The notes under the pieces were generated by a model. The model made no database searches, was not told the origin of the DNA, and saw only the letters and a list, made by a program, of their open reading frames with translations. A program made the translations under genes and the position numbers. Below, piece by piece: positions 11,761-24,253 of a stretch of DNA of 64,000 nucleotides. The DNA is from Rhodoplanes tepidamans (GTDB lineage Bacteria; Pseudomonadota; Alphaproteobacteria; Rhizobiales; Xanthobacteraceae): positions 186,001 to 250,000 of the forward strand of contig NZ_JAUSUJ010000001.1 in NCBI RefSeq assembly GCF_030813915.1, in the 5' to 3' direction. The first letter of the stretch is position 1; each line of letters starts with the position of its first letter.

Positions 11761-13092
11761 ATGACCCGACCGACCATTGCCAAGACCGACGCCGAGCAGG
11801 CGATCGCCGCCACCTGGACCGACGTGAAGGACCGGCTGCCCGGGCCGGCGCCGCTCGCCGCCCGCCGCGAGGCCGCGTTCCGGAGGTTCGAGGCCGCCGG
11901 CCTGCCGAGCCGGCGCGTCGAGGAGTGGAAGTACACGGATCTCCGCGCCCTGATGCGCGACGCCAAGCCGCTGGCGCAGCCGCCGGGCGAGATCGGCAAG
12001 GTGCGGGCCCGCGCCGCCGGCGCCGTGCTGGCCGGAGTCGACGTCCGCCGCGTCGTGATCGCCGACGGCGTGCTGCTGAAGGAGCTGTCCGATCTCGACG
12101 GGCTGGAGCCCGGGCTCGTCGTCGGCTCGCTCGCCGACGCGCTGACCCGCGGCGACAGTGAGGTGACGAGCCGCCTCGGCGCCCAGAGCCCGGCCGAGAA
12201 GGACGTCGCCTTCGCGCTCAACACCGCCTTCATGGGCGACGGCGTCGTGATCCGGGTGTCGCCCGGCGTCAAGATCGCGCGGCCGATCCATCTCGTCTTC
12301 TGCTTCACCGGCCCGGTGCCGGCGACCGTCTTCACCCGCTCGCTCCTGAGCGTCGGGGCCGGCGCCGCCGTGACCCTGGTCGAGAGCCACGAGGGACCGG
12401 ACGGGCTCGACTACCAGGTCAACACGGCGCTGGAGATCGTCGCCGCCGACGGGGCCGAGATCGATCACGTCAAGATCGGGCTCGAAGGCGGCTCCGCCCT
12501 GCACGTCTCGACCCTGACCGCGGCGCTCGGCCGCCACGTCCAGATGCGCGACCTCACCGTCGCGCTCGGCGGTGCGGCGGTGCGCAACCAGGCGTTCGTG
12601 CGCTGCGACGGGACGGGCACGACGGTCGGGCTGCACGGCGCGACCATGCTGCGGGGCCGCCAGCACGCCGACGCGACCCTGGTGGTCGACCACGCCATCG
12701 GCGGCTGCGTCAGCCGGGAGATCTTCAAGGGCGTGCTCGACGGCGAGAGCCGCAGCGTGTTCCAGGGCAAGACCATCGTGCGGCCGGACGCGCAGAAGAC
12801 CGACGGCAAGATGGCCTCGCACGCGCTGCTCCTGTCGGAGACGGCCGAGGCCGACCACAAGCCGGAGCTCGAGATCTTCGCCGACGACGTGGTCTGCGGC
12901 CACGGCGCCACGGCCGGCGCGCTCGACGACGACCTGCTGTTCTACCTGATGGCGCGCGGCATCCCGAAGAAGGAGGCCGAGACGCTGCTGATCCAGTCCT
13001 TCGTCGGCGAGGCGATCGACACGGTGACCAACGAGGGCATCCGCGATGCCCTGACGGCCGCGGCGACGCGGTGGCTCGAGGCACGGGAGTAG
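11761..13092 (+). CDS. sufD: Fe-S cluster assembly protein SufD
   Basis: A 443-residue paralogue of SufB and partner in SufBC2D. The family core is evident from RRVEEWKYTDLRALM near residue 55, the beta-helix segment with MLRGRQHADATLVVDHA, and the C-terminal LDDDLLFYLMARGI helix. The ATG at 11761 (MTRPTIAKTDAE) is chosen because the codons before it belong to the broken coiled-coil gene. A GC-only start region gives no strong ribosome binding site, which is consistent with coupling to upstream translation. Confidence 0.93.
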   Translation: MTRPTIAKTDAEQAIAATWTDVKDRLPGPAPLAARREAAFRRFEAAGLPSRRVEEWKYTDLRALMRDAKPLAQPPGEIGKVRARAAGAVLAGVDVRRVVIADGVLLKELSDLDGLEPGLVVGSLADALTRGDSEVTSRLGAQSPAEKDVAFALNTAFMGDGVVIRVSPGVKIARPIHLVFCFTGPVPATVFTRSLLSVGAGAAVTLVESHEGPDGLDYQVNTALEIVAADGAEIDHVKIGLEGGSALHVSTLTAALGRHVQMRDLTVALGGAAVRNQAFVRCDGTGTTVGLHGATMLRGRQHADATLVVDHAIGGCVSREIFKGVLDGESRSVFQGKTIVRPDAQKTDGKMASHALLLSETAEADHKPELEIFADDVVCGHGATAGALDDDLLFYLMARGIPKKEAETLLIQSFVGEAIDTVTNEGIRDALTAAATRWLEARE

Positions 13093-13131
13093 CACGAGGC
13101 GCGGCGCCCCCCAGCCGCGCGTGCGCATCAC

Positions 13132-14376
13132 ATGACCCATCCGGCGGTAAAGAACGGCTCCTACGACGTCGCGCGCATCCGCGAGGACTTTCCGGCCCTG
13201 TCGCTGCAGGTGTACGGCAAGCCGCTCGTCTATCTCGACAACGCCGCCTCGGCCCAGAAGCCGACGGCGGTGCTCGACCGGCTGACGCACGCCTACACGC
13301 ACGAATACGCCAACGTGCATCGCGGGCTGCACTACCTCGCCAACGCCGCGACCGAAGCGTACGAAGGCGCGCGCGAGAAGGTGCGGGCCTTCGTCAACGC
13401 GGCGCGGGCCGAGGAGATCGTGTTCACCCGCAACGCCACCGAGGCGGTCAACCTGGTGGCGCAGACCTTCGGCCGCGACCGCATCGGACCGGGCGACGAG
13501 ATCGTGCTCTCGATCCTGGAGCACCATTCCAACATCGTGCCGTGGAACTTCCTGCGCGAGCGCCAGGGGGCGGTGATCAAGTGGGCGCCGGTCGACGACG
13601 AGGGCAACTTCCTGATCGACGCGTTCGAGAAGCTGCTGACCGATCGCACCCGGATGGTCGCCATCACCCAGATGTCGAACGGTCTCGGCACCACGGTGCC
13701 GGTCAAGGAGGTGGTGCGGATCGCGCACGCCCGCGGCATCCCGGTGCTGGTCGACGGCGCCCAGGGGCTCGTCCATCTCGACGTCGACGTCCAGGACATC
13801 GGCTGCGACTTCTACGTGATGACGGGCCACAAGCTTTACGGCCCGAGCGGCATCGGCGCGCTCTACGCCCGCTACGACATTCTCGAGAAGATGCCGCCCT
13901 TCCTGGGCGGCGGCGAGATGATCCGCGAGGTGTTCGAGGACCGCGTCACCTACGGCGACCCGCCGCACCGCTTCGAGGCCGGCACGCCGGCGATCGTCCA
14001 GGCCATCGGCTTCGGGGCGGCCATCGACTACGTCACCTCGATCGGCCGCGACCGCATCCGGGCGCACGAGGAGACGCTGCTGCGCTACGCCCACGACCGG
14101 CTCGGCGAGATCAACTCGCTGCGCATCATCGGCACGGCGAAGGAGAAGGGGGCCATCGTCTCGTTCGAGATGAAGGGCGCCCACCCGCACGACATCGCCA
14201 CCATCATCGACCGCTCGGGTATCGCGGTGCGGGCCGGCACCCACTGCGTGATGCCGCTGCTGGCCCGCTTCGGGGTCACGGCCACTTGCAGAGCCAGCTT
14301 CGGGCTTTACAACACGGTGGAAGAGGTCGACCGTCTGGCCGAAGCCCTGATCAAGGCCCAGGATATGTTCGCATGA
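13132..14376 (+). CDS. sufS: cysteine desulfurase, group II (SufS)
   Basis: PLP enzyme of 414 residues feeding sulfur to SufBCD. The PLP lysine is in MTGHKLYGPSG at about residue 233. The active-site cysteine is Cys372 in AGTHCVMPLL, the short-loop group II arrangement, with Thr where GHHC is more common. SufS normally needs SufE or SufU as a sulfur acceptor; neither is in the window. The stop overlaps the sufT start (ATGA). Confidence 0.95.
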   Translation: MTHPAVKNGSYDVARIREDFPALSLQVYGKPLVYLDNAASAQKPTAVLDRLTHAYTHEYANVHRGLHYLANAATEAYEGAREKVRAFVNAARAEEIVFTRNATEAVNLVAQTFGRDRIGPGDEIVLSILEHHSNIVPWNFLRERQGAVIKWAPVDDEGNFLIDAFEKLLTDRTRMVAITQMSNGLGTTVPVKEVVRIAHARGIPVLVDGAQGLVHLDVDVQDIGCDFYVMTGHKLYGPSGIGALYARYDILEKMPPFLGGGEMIREVFEDRVTYGDPPHRFEAGTPAIVQAIGFGAAIDYVTSIGRDRIRAHEETLLRYAHDRLGEINSLRIIGTAKEKGAIVSFEMKGAHPHDIATIIDRSGIAVRAGTHCVMPLLARFGVTATCRASFGLYNTVEEVDRLAEALIKAQDMFA

Positions 14377-14762
14377 CCGACGACACCAACCCCGCCGACG
14401 CGCCCGCGAACGCCACCCTGGCGGTACCGGCCGGCTCGGCCCTGCCGCCCGACGAGATCCGCCGACTGACCGACGACATCGTCGCGGCGCTGAAGACCGT
14501 CTACGATCCGGAGATCCCGGCCGACATCTACGAGCTCGGCCTGATCTACAAGATCGAGATCAACGACGATCGCTCCGTGTCGGTCGACATGACGCTGACG
14601 ACGCCGAACTGCCCGTCGGCCCAGGAGCTTCCCACCATGGTGGAGAACGCGGTCGCGAGCGTCGCCGGGGTCGGCCCGGTGGACGTCGAGATCGTCTGGG
14701 AGCCGCCGTGGGACCCGAGCCGGATGTCCGACGAGGCCCGGGTCGTCCTCAACATGTGGTAG
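14373..14762 (+). CDS. sufT: SufT-type DUF59 (MIP18) Fe-S maturation factor
   Basis: A 129-residue cytoplasmic protein with the DUF59 motif DPEIPADIYELGLIY at 45-59 and the conserved Cys80 in TTPNCPSAQ. SufT proteins assist Fe-S protein maturation. It overlaps sufS by four bases. The first 25 residues are an Ala/Pro-rich tail before the domain. It is followed by a strong hairpin before sufA. Confidence 0.93.
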   Translation: MTDDTNPADAPANATLAVPAGSALPPDEIRRLTDDIVAALKTVYDPEIPADIYELGLIYKIEINDDRSVSVDMTLTTPNCPSAQELPTMVENAVASVAGVGPVDVEIVWEPPWDPSRMSDEARVVLNMW

Positions 14763-14795
14763 TGCCCGGTCCGGGCGGTCCCCCGGCCGCCCGGC

Positions 14796-14815
14796 GCCGG
14801 CCCGTGCGGGCCGGC
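14796..14815 (+). other. hairpin between sufT and sufA
   Basis: Nine-base perfect arms GCCGGCCCG and CGGGCCGGC flank TG in the 70-base gap between sufT and sufA. There is no U-run. It could stabilise a processed 3' end or partly reduce sufA expression. Confidence 0.45.
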
Positions 14816-14832
14816 CGCGAAGGAGACGAGAG

Positions 14833-15204
14833 ATGGCGAGTGCGCGTCCGAGACCGCAGGTGATCCGGCTGACCGACGCCGCCGCGGCGCGGCTCAAGCA
14901 GATCATGGCGAAGGCCGAGAAGCCGATCGCCGGCGTGCGCATCGGCGTCAAGAACGGCGGCTGCGCCGGCATGTCCTACACGATGGAATACGCCGAGGCG
15001 GTGACCCCGTCCGACGAGGTGATCGAGGACAAGGGCGTGCGGGTGCTGGTCGACCCCAAGGCCGTGCTGTTCCTGCTCGGCACCGAGATGGACTTCAGGA
15101 CCGAGAAGCTGTCGGCCGGGTTCGTGTTCACCAACCCCAACCAGGTCTCGGCCTGCGGCTGCGGCGAGTCGGTGCAGATCAAGCCGGCCGAGGTCGAGGC
15201 CTAG
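14833..15204 (+). CDS. sufA: A-type Fe-S carrier SufA/IscA
   Basis: A 123-residue HesB/IscA-family protein that carries clusters from the scaffold to apoproteins. The three ligand cysteines are Cys44 in GGCAGMSY, and Cys108 and Cys110 in ACGCGES. AAGGAGA lies before the ATG at 14833. It is the last gene of the suf operon and converges on the diguanylate cyclase gene. Confidence 0.96.
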   Translation: MASARPRPQVIRLTDAAAARLKQIMAKAEKPIAGVRIGVKNGGCAGMSYTMEYAEAVTPSDEVIEDKGVRVLVDPKAVLFLLGTEMDFRTEKLSAGFVFTNPNQVSACGCGESVQIKPAEVEA

Positions 15205-15237
15205 GCGCGCGGCGGCGGCGGTCCGCCGTCCGTCCGC

Positions 15238-16305
<1,068 letters not shown>

Positions 16306-16557
16306 CCGCGTACTCCGAGGGCGAAGGAGAACGACGGTCTGGCGGGCATCGGCGCCTCCGACCGGTCTGTGGAGAGGCTAAGCCGGGCGGCTAAATATGC
16401 CGTAAACGGAAAGCGAGGAACGAACCTCCGCGGCGGGTCTTCGGTACGTCACCGGACCGCCGCGGCGATGGCGACGACGGTTTTCCGGCCCTAACTAACA
16501 CGTTGAGGCTAGCTCTTGGCGCCGGCGCGTCGGCGCGTCGGGACCTAAGGCGCGTGC

Positions 16558-18042
<1,485 letters not shown>

Positions 18043-18147
18043 GGACCCTCGAAGGTAAACGCCCGCAGTTCCCAGCCGTGCCGGTCAGCTCCTCGACGAC
18101 GGATATGCGGGATGGGCGGTCGAACATACGGCGAACCGACGGAGGAC

Positions 18148-18175
18148 AACATAGGGGGACGGGTTGCAAAGTCAA
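18148..18175 (-). promoter_or_regulatory. sigma-70 type promoter of the RNA helicase
   Basis: On the minus strand TTGACT (18175-18170) and TATGTT (18153-18148) are separated by 16 bases. This gives a leader of about 100 bases before the helicase ATG at 18042. The region is AT-richer than its flanks. Confidence 0.5.
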
Positions 18176-18473
18176 TGCTTCGCGCTGCAATGAGTTAAGT
18201 AAACGCCGAAAACTCCTGTCGTTTCTTCGTCACACTCGGGATTCTCCCGACCCCGGCGGCGGCGCCGCCGGTCGCCCCGGCGACCCCGCCCGGACCGTCC
18301 GCTCCCCCGTCCGCTCGCCCGTCCGGGCGTCCGGCCCGCCGTCGCGCCACCCGGCCGGCCGGCGCCGGCGGGGCGGGAATGTTCCAGCGTTTCCCGATGC
18401 CCGGTCTTCTCCGCGACCCCTCCGGCCTCCTAGAGGGGATTGCAGACAAACAAGAATCATCGGGAGGACGACA
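18176..18473. other. 298-bp GC-rich leader region upstream of pobA
   Basis: Contains palindromic and repeated GC-rich stretches (GGCGGCGCCGCC around 18252, then repeated CGTCCG units around 18297-18335). GGGAGGA precedes the pobA ATG. No regulator gene such as pobR is present and I see no clear promoter. Confidence 0.4.
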
Positions 18474-19640
18474 ATGCGCACCAAGGTCGCGATCGTCGGC
18501 GCCGGGCCGGCCGGGCTGATGCTCTCGCTGCTCCTGCGGCGGGAGGGGATCGACTCCGTCGTGCTGGAAGCCCGCAGCCGAGCCTATGTCGAGCAGCGGG
18601 TCCGGGCGGGGCTGCTGGAGCAGTGGGCCCGCGACCTGCTGATCGAGATCGGGGCAGGCGAGCGGCTGCAGCGCGAGGGCCTGGTCCACGACGGCATCCG
18701 GCTGGCCTGCGACGGCAGGCTGCATTCCATCGACTTCCGCCAGCTGGTCGGCCGGATCGTCACCATCTACGACCAGAAGGAGGTGGTGAAGGACCTGATC
18801 GCGCTCCTGCTCTCGCGCGGCGGCGAGATCCTGTTCGAGGCGGCGGCGACCGCGCTCGAGGGCCTCGACACGGCGACGCCGGTCGTCCATTTCCACCACG
18901 GCGGCGAGGCGAGGTCGCTCGCCTGCGACTTCGTCGCCGGCTGCGACGGCTTCCACGGCATCTCGCGGCCGGCCATCCCGGACGGCGTGCTCACCGTCTA
19001 CGAGCGCGGCTATCCGTTCGGCTGGCTCGGCATCCTCTCGGAGTCGCCGCCGCCCTCCGACGAGCTGATCTACGCCTTTCACGAGCGCGGCTTCGCGCTG
19101 TTCTCGATGCGCTCGCCGACGCTGTCGCGGCTCTATCTGCAGTGCGAGCCCGACGAGGATCTCGGACGCTGGCCGGACCAGCGGGTGTTCGACGAGCTGG
19201 AGGCCCGGCTCGGCGGGGCGTGCCCGCTGGCGCGCGGGCCCGTGCTGCAGAAGGGCGTCACGCCGATGCGCAGCGTCGTCGTCGAGCCGATGCAGCACGG
19301 CCGCCTGTTCCTCGCCGGCGACTCCGCCCACATCCAGCCGCCGACCGGCGCCAAGGGCATGAATCTCGCCTTCGCCGACGTCGTGTACCTGTCGCGGGCG
19401 CTCGTCGCTTACGAGCGCGACGGGCGCACCGACGGGCTCGAGGCCTATTCGCGCACCTGCCTCGATCGCGTCTGGAAGGCGCAGCGCTTCTCCTGGTTCA
19501 TGACCCAGCTCCTGCACCGCTTCCCCGACGAGACGGCATTCGACCGCCGCCGCCAGCGAGCCGACATCGGCTACGTGGCCGGCTCGGTCGCCGCCGCCAC
19601 GGCGCTCGCCGAGAACTATTCGGGCCTGCCGCTCGCATGA
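18474..19640 (+). CDS. pobA: 4-hydroxybenzoate 3-monooxygenase
   Basis: FAD enzyme of 388 residues that hydroxylates 4-hydroxybenzoate to protocatechuate with NADPH and oxygen. It has the FAD motif GAGPAGL at 10-16, the DG motif in AGCDGFHGISR, and LFLAGDSAHIQPPTGAKG for the flavin ribityl site. Residues equivalent to the Pseudomonas substrate contacts are kept: Tyr200, Ser211, Arg213 and the C-terminal Tyr382. The start ATG at 18474 follows GGGAGGA. It stands alone, with no pca genes nearby, so protocatechuate must be degraded by genes elsewhere. Confidence 0.95.
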   Translation: MRTKVAIVGAGPAGLMLSLLLRREGIDSVVLEARSRAYVEQRVRAGLLEQWARDLLIEIGAGERLQREGLVHDGIRLACDGRLHSIDFRQLVGRIVTIYDQKEVVKDLIALLLSRGGEILFEAAATALEGLDTATPVVHFHHGGEARSLACDFVAGCDGFHGISRPAIPDGVLTVYERGYPFGWLGILSESPPPSDELIYAFHERGFALFSMRSPTLSRLYLQCEPDEDLGRWPDQRVFDELEARLGGACPLARGPVLQKGVTPMRSVVVEPMQHGRLFLAGDSAHIQPPTGAKGMNLAFADVVYLSRALVAYERDGRTDGLEAYSRTCLDRVWKAQRFSWFMTQLLHRFPDETAFDRRRQRADIGYVAGSVAAATALAENYSGLPLA

Positions 19641-19657
19641 GGCGGAGCGATGCCGCG

Positions 19658-19686
19658 CGCCGCGACGACGCGGCGTCGCGACTTTT
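19658..19686 (+). terminator. terminator after pobA
   Basis: CGCCGCG-ACGA-CGCGGCG (19658-19675) or an overlapping GCGACG/CGTCGC stem, followed after a few bases by TTTT at 19683-19686. Confidence 0.55.
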
Positions 19687-19774
19687 CATAAAATCAGATG
19701 AGAATTGGAGGGCGCGACCGAGGGCTTCCGTAACCGGTTTCCGCTAGCCTTTTCGGGTGTGGAGTACCCTGGAC

Positions 19775-20662
19775 ATGATCACCATCCCGCGCATCCGGCG
19801 GCTCGACATCGCCGTCCTGATCGGGCTGCTCGGCCTCGCCTTGTGGGCACCGCCGGTGCGATCCGAGTCGTTCTCGGAGAAGCTGACCCGTCAGCTCCAC
19901 AACAACGCCATGCGGGAGAGCCAGAAGGCGCTCGACCGCAACCTCATGGTCGACGAGGAGTCGATCCGGGCCTCGCTGCCCGCCGGCGCCGACCGCCGGA
20001 TGGTGCTGCGGACCCGCGCCTCGCTCTACGAGAAGGTCGCCGACTTTCCCCGCGCCGAGGCCGACTTCGCCGAGCTCCTGACGCTGACCCGGAACGATCC
20101 GTCGGTGTATCTCGACCGCGGCTATTTCTACATGCGGCGCCAGCGCTGGGCCGACGCGCTCGCCGACTTCACGGCGGGCGCCCGCATCGAGCCCCGCAAG
20201 ACCGCCTATCCCTACGCGATCGGCCGCGTGCACGCGGCCATGGGCGAATACGAGCGCGCCATCCAGAGCTACAACGAGGCGATCCGCATGGACTGGCAGG
20301 ACGGGCGCTCGCTGCTCGCCCGCGCCGAGGCGAAGATCAATCTGGAGCGCTGGGCCGACGCCAAGATCGACTACGACCGCGCGCTCCGCTCGGCCCTGCG
20401 GGCGCCGACCGACCGCTTCTTCGCCTTCCTCGGGCGCGGCTACGCGGCGCTGTCGACCGAGGACTGGGAGGCCGCGGTGGCCGATTTCGACCAGGCCCTG
20501 TCGATCGACGAGAAGGCGTTCAGCGCCATCGTGTGGCGCGCCTACGCCAACGAGCGGCGCGGCCGCGTCGATCTCGCCATCGAGGACTACGAGCGGGCCG
20601 TCGCCTACGACCCGGCCGACGCCGCCACCCGCACCAGCCTGCAGCGCCTGCGCTCGAAGTGA
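19775..20662 (+). CDS. exported tetratricopeptide-repeat protein
   Basis: A 295-residue protein with an N-terminal hydrophobic signal (about residues 10-30, ending near RSES), so probably periplasmic. At least five TPR units run from about residue 75 to the end, with typical cores such as SVYLDRGYFYMRRQRWADAL and AFSAIVWRAYANERRG. The ATG at 19775 has GGAG ten bases upstream; a GTG six codons earlier is the alternative. There is no enzymatic domain. A role in protein-protein contacts in the envelope is inferred. Confidence 0.85.
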   Translation: MITIPRIRRLDIAVLIGLLGLALWAPPVRSESFSEKLTRQLHNNAMRESQKALDRNLMVDEESIRASLPAGADRRMVLRTRASLYEKVADFPRAEADFAELLTLTRNDPSVYLDRGYFYMRRQRWADALADFTAGARIEPRKTAYPYAIGRVHAAMGEYERAIQSYNEAIRMDWQDGRSLLARAEAKINLERWADAKIDYDRALRSALRAPTDRFFAFLGRGYAALSTEDWEAAVADFDQALSIDEKAFSAIVWRAYANERRGRVDLAIEDYERAVAYDPADAATRTSLQRLRSK

Positions 20663-20693
20663 TCAGGTGATGCAGGAGGTCGCGGCCTGCTTT

Positions 20694-20852
20694 CCCTCTC
20701 CCCTCGCGGGTCGCGCGCTCGCGCGACAAGAGGGGGGATCGCCGCGTGGCGGCGAGACGGGTGAGGGGGCCCTCCGCTTGCTCGGCGCTCGTGGCGCGCG
20801 CCCTCAACCGCCCTCGCTGCGCGGGGGCACCCTCTCCCGCGAGGGGAGAGGG
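20694..20852. repeat. 159-bp palindromic intergenic element
   Basis: The ends are perfect 17-bp inverted repeats (CCCTCTCCCCTCGCGGG at 20694 and its complement at 20836). The interior holds further short stems. It fills the gap between the convergent TPR and UDP-xylose synthase genes. It resembles REP or MITE-like elements and encodes nothing. It probably also ends both transcripts. Confidence 0.6.
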
Positions 20853-20877
20853 GGAGAGCCGGGCGGTCGCCCCCGTC

Positions 20878-21822
<945 letters not shown>

Positions 21823-21910
21823 GAAACCGCCTCCGCGGGGGCGCCCGTCGAATCCAGGCTGCTTGTGGCAGGAGCGGGCCGCGACAACAAGAGGGGCGGC
21901 CGGGCAGCGG

Positions 21911-23413
21911 TCAGGATCCGGCCGCAGGGCGGCCCGGGGCGGCATCGGCGGCGCGGTTCGCCGGCGGCGTGTGCAGCAGGGCGTGCAACGGCCGCCGGAA
22001 CGCCGCGATGGCGGTGCCGGCCGCGGCCGCGATGGCGGCGATCATCAGGAAGAACGCCGTCTTGTCCATGCCGCTCCACAGGCTGCCGAGCGCGCCGCCG
22101 AGGAGATTGCCGGTGAAGCTGGTGCCGAGCCACACCGCCATCAGCAGCGACACGTGGCGCAGCGGCGCCACCGCCGACACCAGCGAGAAGCCGACCGGCG
22201 ACAGATAGAGCTCGCCCAGCGTGAGCGCGACGAAATAGCCGAGCACCCACAGCCAGCTCGTCTGGCCGGTCTGGCCGCCCCCGCCGGCCTGGAGCGCGGC
22301 GGCTGCCATGATCAGGTTGGCGAGCGCGACGCCGAAGCAGCCGAGCGCCATCTTGGCGACCGTCGAGGGCTCGCGGCCGCGCCGGCTCTGCCACGCCCAC
22401 AGCTCGACGATCACCGGCGTGAAGGCGAAGATCAGGAACGGGTTGACGGCCAAGAACCAGGTCGTCGGGATCTCGACCGTGAGGCCGAGCAGCGACACGG
22501 TCCGGTCGGTGTGGTCGTCGATCCACAGCATGAGGGTGTTGCCGTCCTGCTCGTAGGTCGCCCAGAACAGGGTCACGGGGACGCACAGCAGCAGGATCGC
22601 CAGGACGGCGCGGCGCTCGTGCCGGACGAGGCCGCTCGTCTCCGGCCGGGCCTGGGCTTCGGCCCAGGCGCGGGTCGCGGCGTCGGGCGGCAGGGTCGCG
22701 CCACCGGCGAGATAGAGGACGAGGCCGGCCAGCATGCCGACCCCGGCGGCCCCGAAGCCCCAGTGCCAGCCGACCTGCTCGCCGAGCGTCCCGCACACCA
22801 GCGGCGCCAGGAAGGCCCCGATGTTGATGCCGACGTAGAAGATCGAGTAGGCGCGGTCGCGGCGCGGATCGTCGGCGCCGTAGAGGCCGCCCACCTGGGT
22901 CACGATGTTCGGCTTGAAGGCGCCGTTGCCGAGGATCAGCGTCAGGAGGGCGGGGAACAGCAGCGTCTCGAACGCCATCATGAAGTGGCCGGCCGCCATC
23001 AGGGCGGCGCCGAGCACGACGGTGCGGCGCTGGCCGAGCACCCGGTCGGCCAGGAGCCCGCCGAGGAGCGGCGTCAGATAGACGAGGCCGGTGTAGAAGC
23101 CGTAGACCCACGAGGCGAAGGGCTGCGGGCCGAGCGGGCCGGTCACCAGCTCCAGCGCGCCGCGCAGCTCGGCCCAGCCGAGCACCCGCTCGGCGCGCTC
23201 CGGCTCCGACAGGTACTTGACCATGTAGAGGACCAGGAGGGCGCGCATCCCGTAATAGGAGAAGCGCTCCCACATCTCGGTCCCGAACAGCACGACGAGC
23301 CCGCGCGGATGGCCGAACAGCTCGGCCCGGGGCGGCGGGGCGGACGTGGTTTCCGGGCCGGCCGGGGGAACGGCGGCCGCGGGCGCGGGCGAGGTGCTGT
23401 GCGGTGGCGACAT
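21911..23413 (-). CDS. proton-dependent oligopeptide transporter (POT/PTR2 family)
   Basis: Inner-membrane MFS transporter of 500 residues that couples di/tripeptide import to protons. The hallmark ExxER motif is present in [16 protein letters not shown] at about residues 45-60, and the PTR2 signature region GNGAFKPNI follows. It has around 12-14 membrane segments and a cytoplasmic Pro/Ala-rich start of about 30 residues. It is monocistronic, 88 bases from the UXS gene on the same strand. Confidence 0.93.
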   Translation of the reverse strand: MSPPHSTSPAPAAAVPPAGPETTSAPPPRAELFGHPRGLVVLFGTEMWERFSYYGMRALLVLYMVKYLSEPERAERVLGWAELRGALELVTGPLGPQPFASWVYGFYTGLVYLTPLLGGLLADRVLGQRRTVVLGAALMAAGHFMMAFETLLFPALLTLILGNGAFKPNIVTQVGGLYGADDPRRDRAYSIFYVGINIGAFLAPLVCGTLGEQVGWHWGFGAAGVGMLAGLVLYLAGGATLPPDAATRAWAEAQARPETSGLVRHERRAVLAILLLCVPVTLFWATYEQDGNTLMLWIDDHTDRTVSLLGLTVEIPTTWFLAVNPFLIFAFTPVIVELWAWQSRRGREPSTVAKMALGCFGVALANLIMAAAALQAGGGGQTGQTSWLWVLGYFVALTLGELYLSPVGFSLVSAVAPLRHVSLLMAVWLGTSFTGNLLGGALGSLWSGMDKTAFFLMIAAIAAAAGTAIAAFRRPLHALLHTPPANRAADAAPGRPAAGS

Positions 23414-23527
23414 CGACTATTCTGTGCGCCGGGCCGGCACCGGGCGTCGCGCGGGAGTTGTCGGCCACTCTAGAGCATGTCCGGGCAGGGTGAAAACCGC
23501 GCCGGACGAGACGGAGCGGGGACGGCC

Positions 23528-24049
23528 ATGGCGGACACCGGGGAGGTGCCGACGGACGGCGCGGACAAGGCGGGCGTGATCGCGCCGCCGCCCCTGATCG
23601 CCGCCGTGACGCTGGCGATCGCGGCCGGGCTCGAGCAGGCGTGGCCGAGCGGCGGTGCCGCCCTGCTGGGGCTCGGGCCGCGCCTCGTCGCGGCGGCCGT
23701 CCTGGCGGCGGCCGGGCTCGTCCTGGCGGTGGCGGGCGAGCGCCGGTTCTTGCGGGCCGGCACCGACCCGCTGCCGTGGCGGCCGGCCACCGCGCTCGTC
23801 ACCGACGGCATCTACCGCTACGTGCGAAATCCGATGTATGTCGGCCTCGGACTGCTGATGCTCGGGCTGGCGGTCGGCTTCGGCTCGCTGTGGCTTCTCG
23901 GGCTGATGCTGCCGACCGGCCTCGTCCTTCATTACGGCGTCGTGCTCCGGGAAGAGAGGTATCTGGAGCGCAAGTTCGGGGACCGCTACCGGGATTTTCG
24001 CGCCCGGGTGCCGCGATATGGCTGGCCGCCGTCGCGGTCGCCGGGATAG
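23528..24049 (+). CDS. isoprenylcysteine carboxyl methyltransferase-like membrane protein
   Basis: A 173-residue membrane protein with four or five hydrophobic segments. It ends with the ICMT/PEMT pattern: GIYRYVRNPMYVGL, then REERYLERKFGDRYRDFRARVPRYG. These residues bind S-adenosylmethionine in the family. Bacterial members methylate unknown small or lipid substrates. The ATG at 23528 is preferred because GGAG/GGGG lies upstream; an ATG at 23477 would add 17 polar residues. It is divergent from the peptide transporter. Confidence 0.8.
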   Translation: MADTGEVPTDGADKAGVIAPPPLIAAVTLAIAAGLEQAWPSGGAALLGLGPRLVAAAVLAAAGLVLAVAGERRFLRAGTDPLPWRPATALVTDGIYRYVRNPMYVGLGLLMLGLAVGFGSLWLLGLMLPTGLVLHYGVVLREERYLERKFGDRYRDFRARVPRYGWPPSRSPG

Positions 24050-24253
24050 ACCTGTGCGGGACCAACCTGTGCGGGATGGATCCGGGCGGGGGTGGAACCG
24101 GGAATGAGATCGACGGTCGCGAGGCGGGACCGACTCGGGCATTCTGCCGGGATGTTCGCGTCGGGATCGCAGTCTCGCGTCGATTTCGCGGAACGGTTGC
24201 GGTAACGTTCTGCGCGGCGGCTCGGGATTCCGGCCGCGGGAGCGAAGGGGGCG

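Noticed and set aside
16380-16410. Possible CtrA box before the diguanylate cyclase (TTAC-N7-TTAG on the minus strand)
   Set aside because: Both half-sites lack the last A of TTAA, so the match is no better than chance in a locally AT-rich patch.
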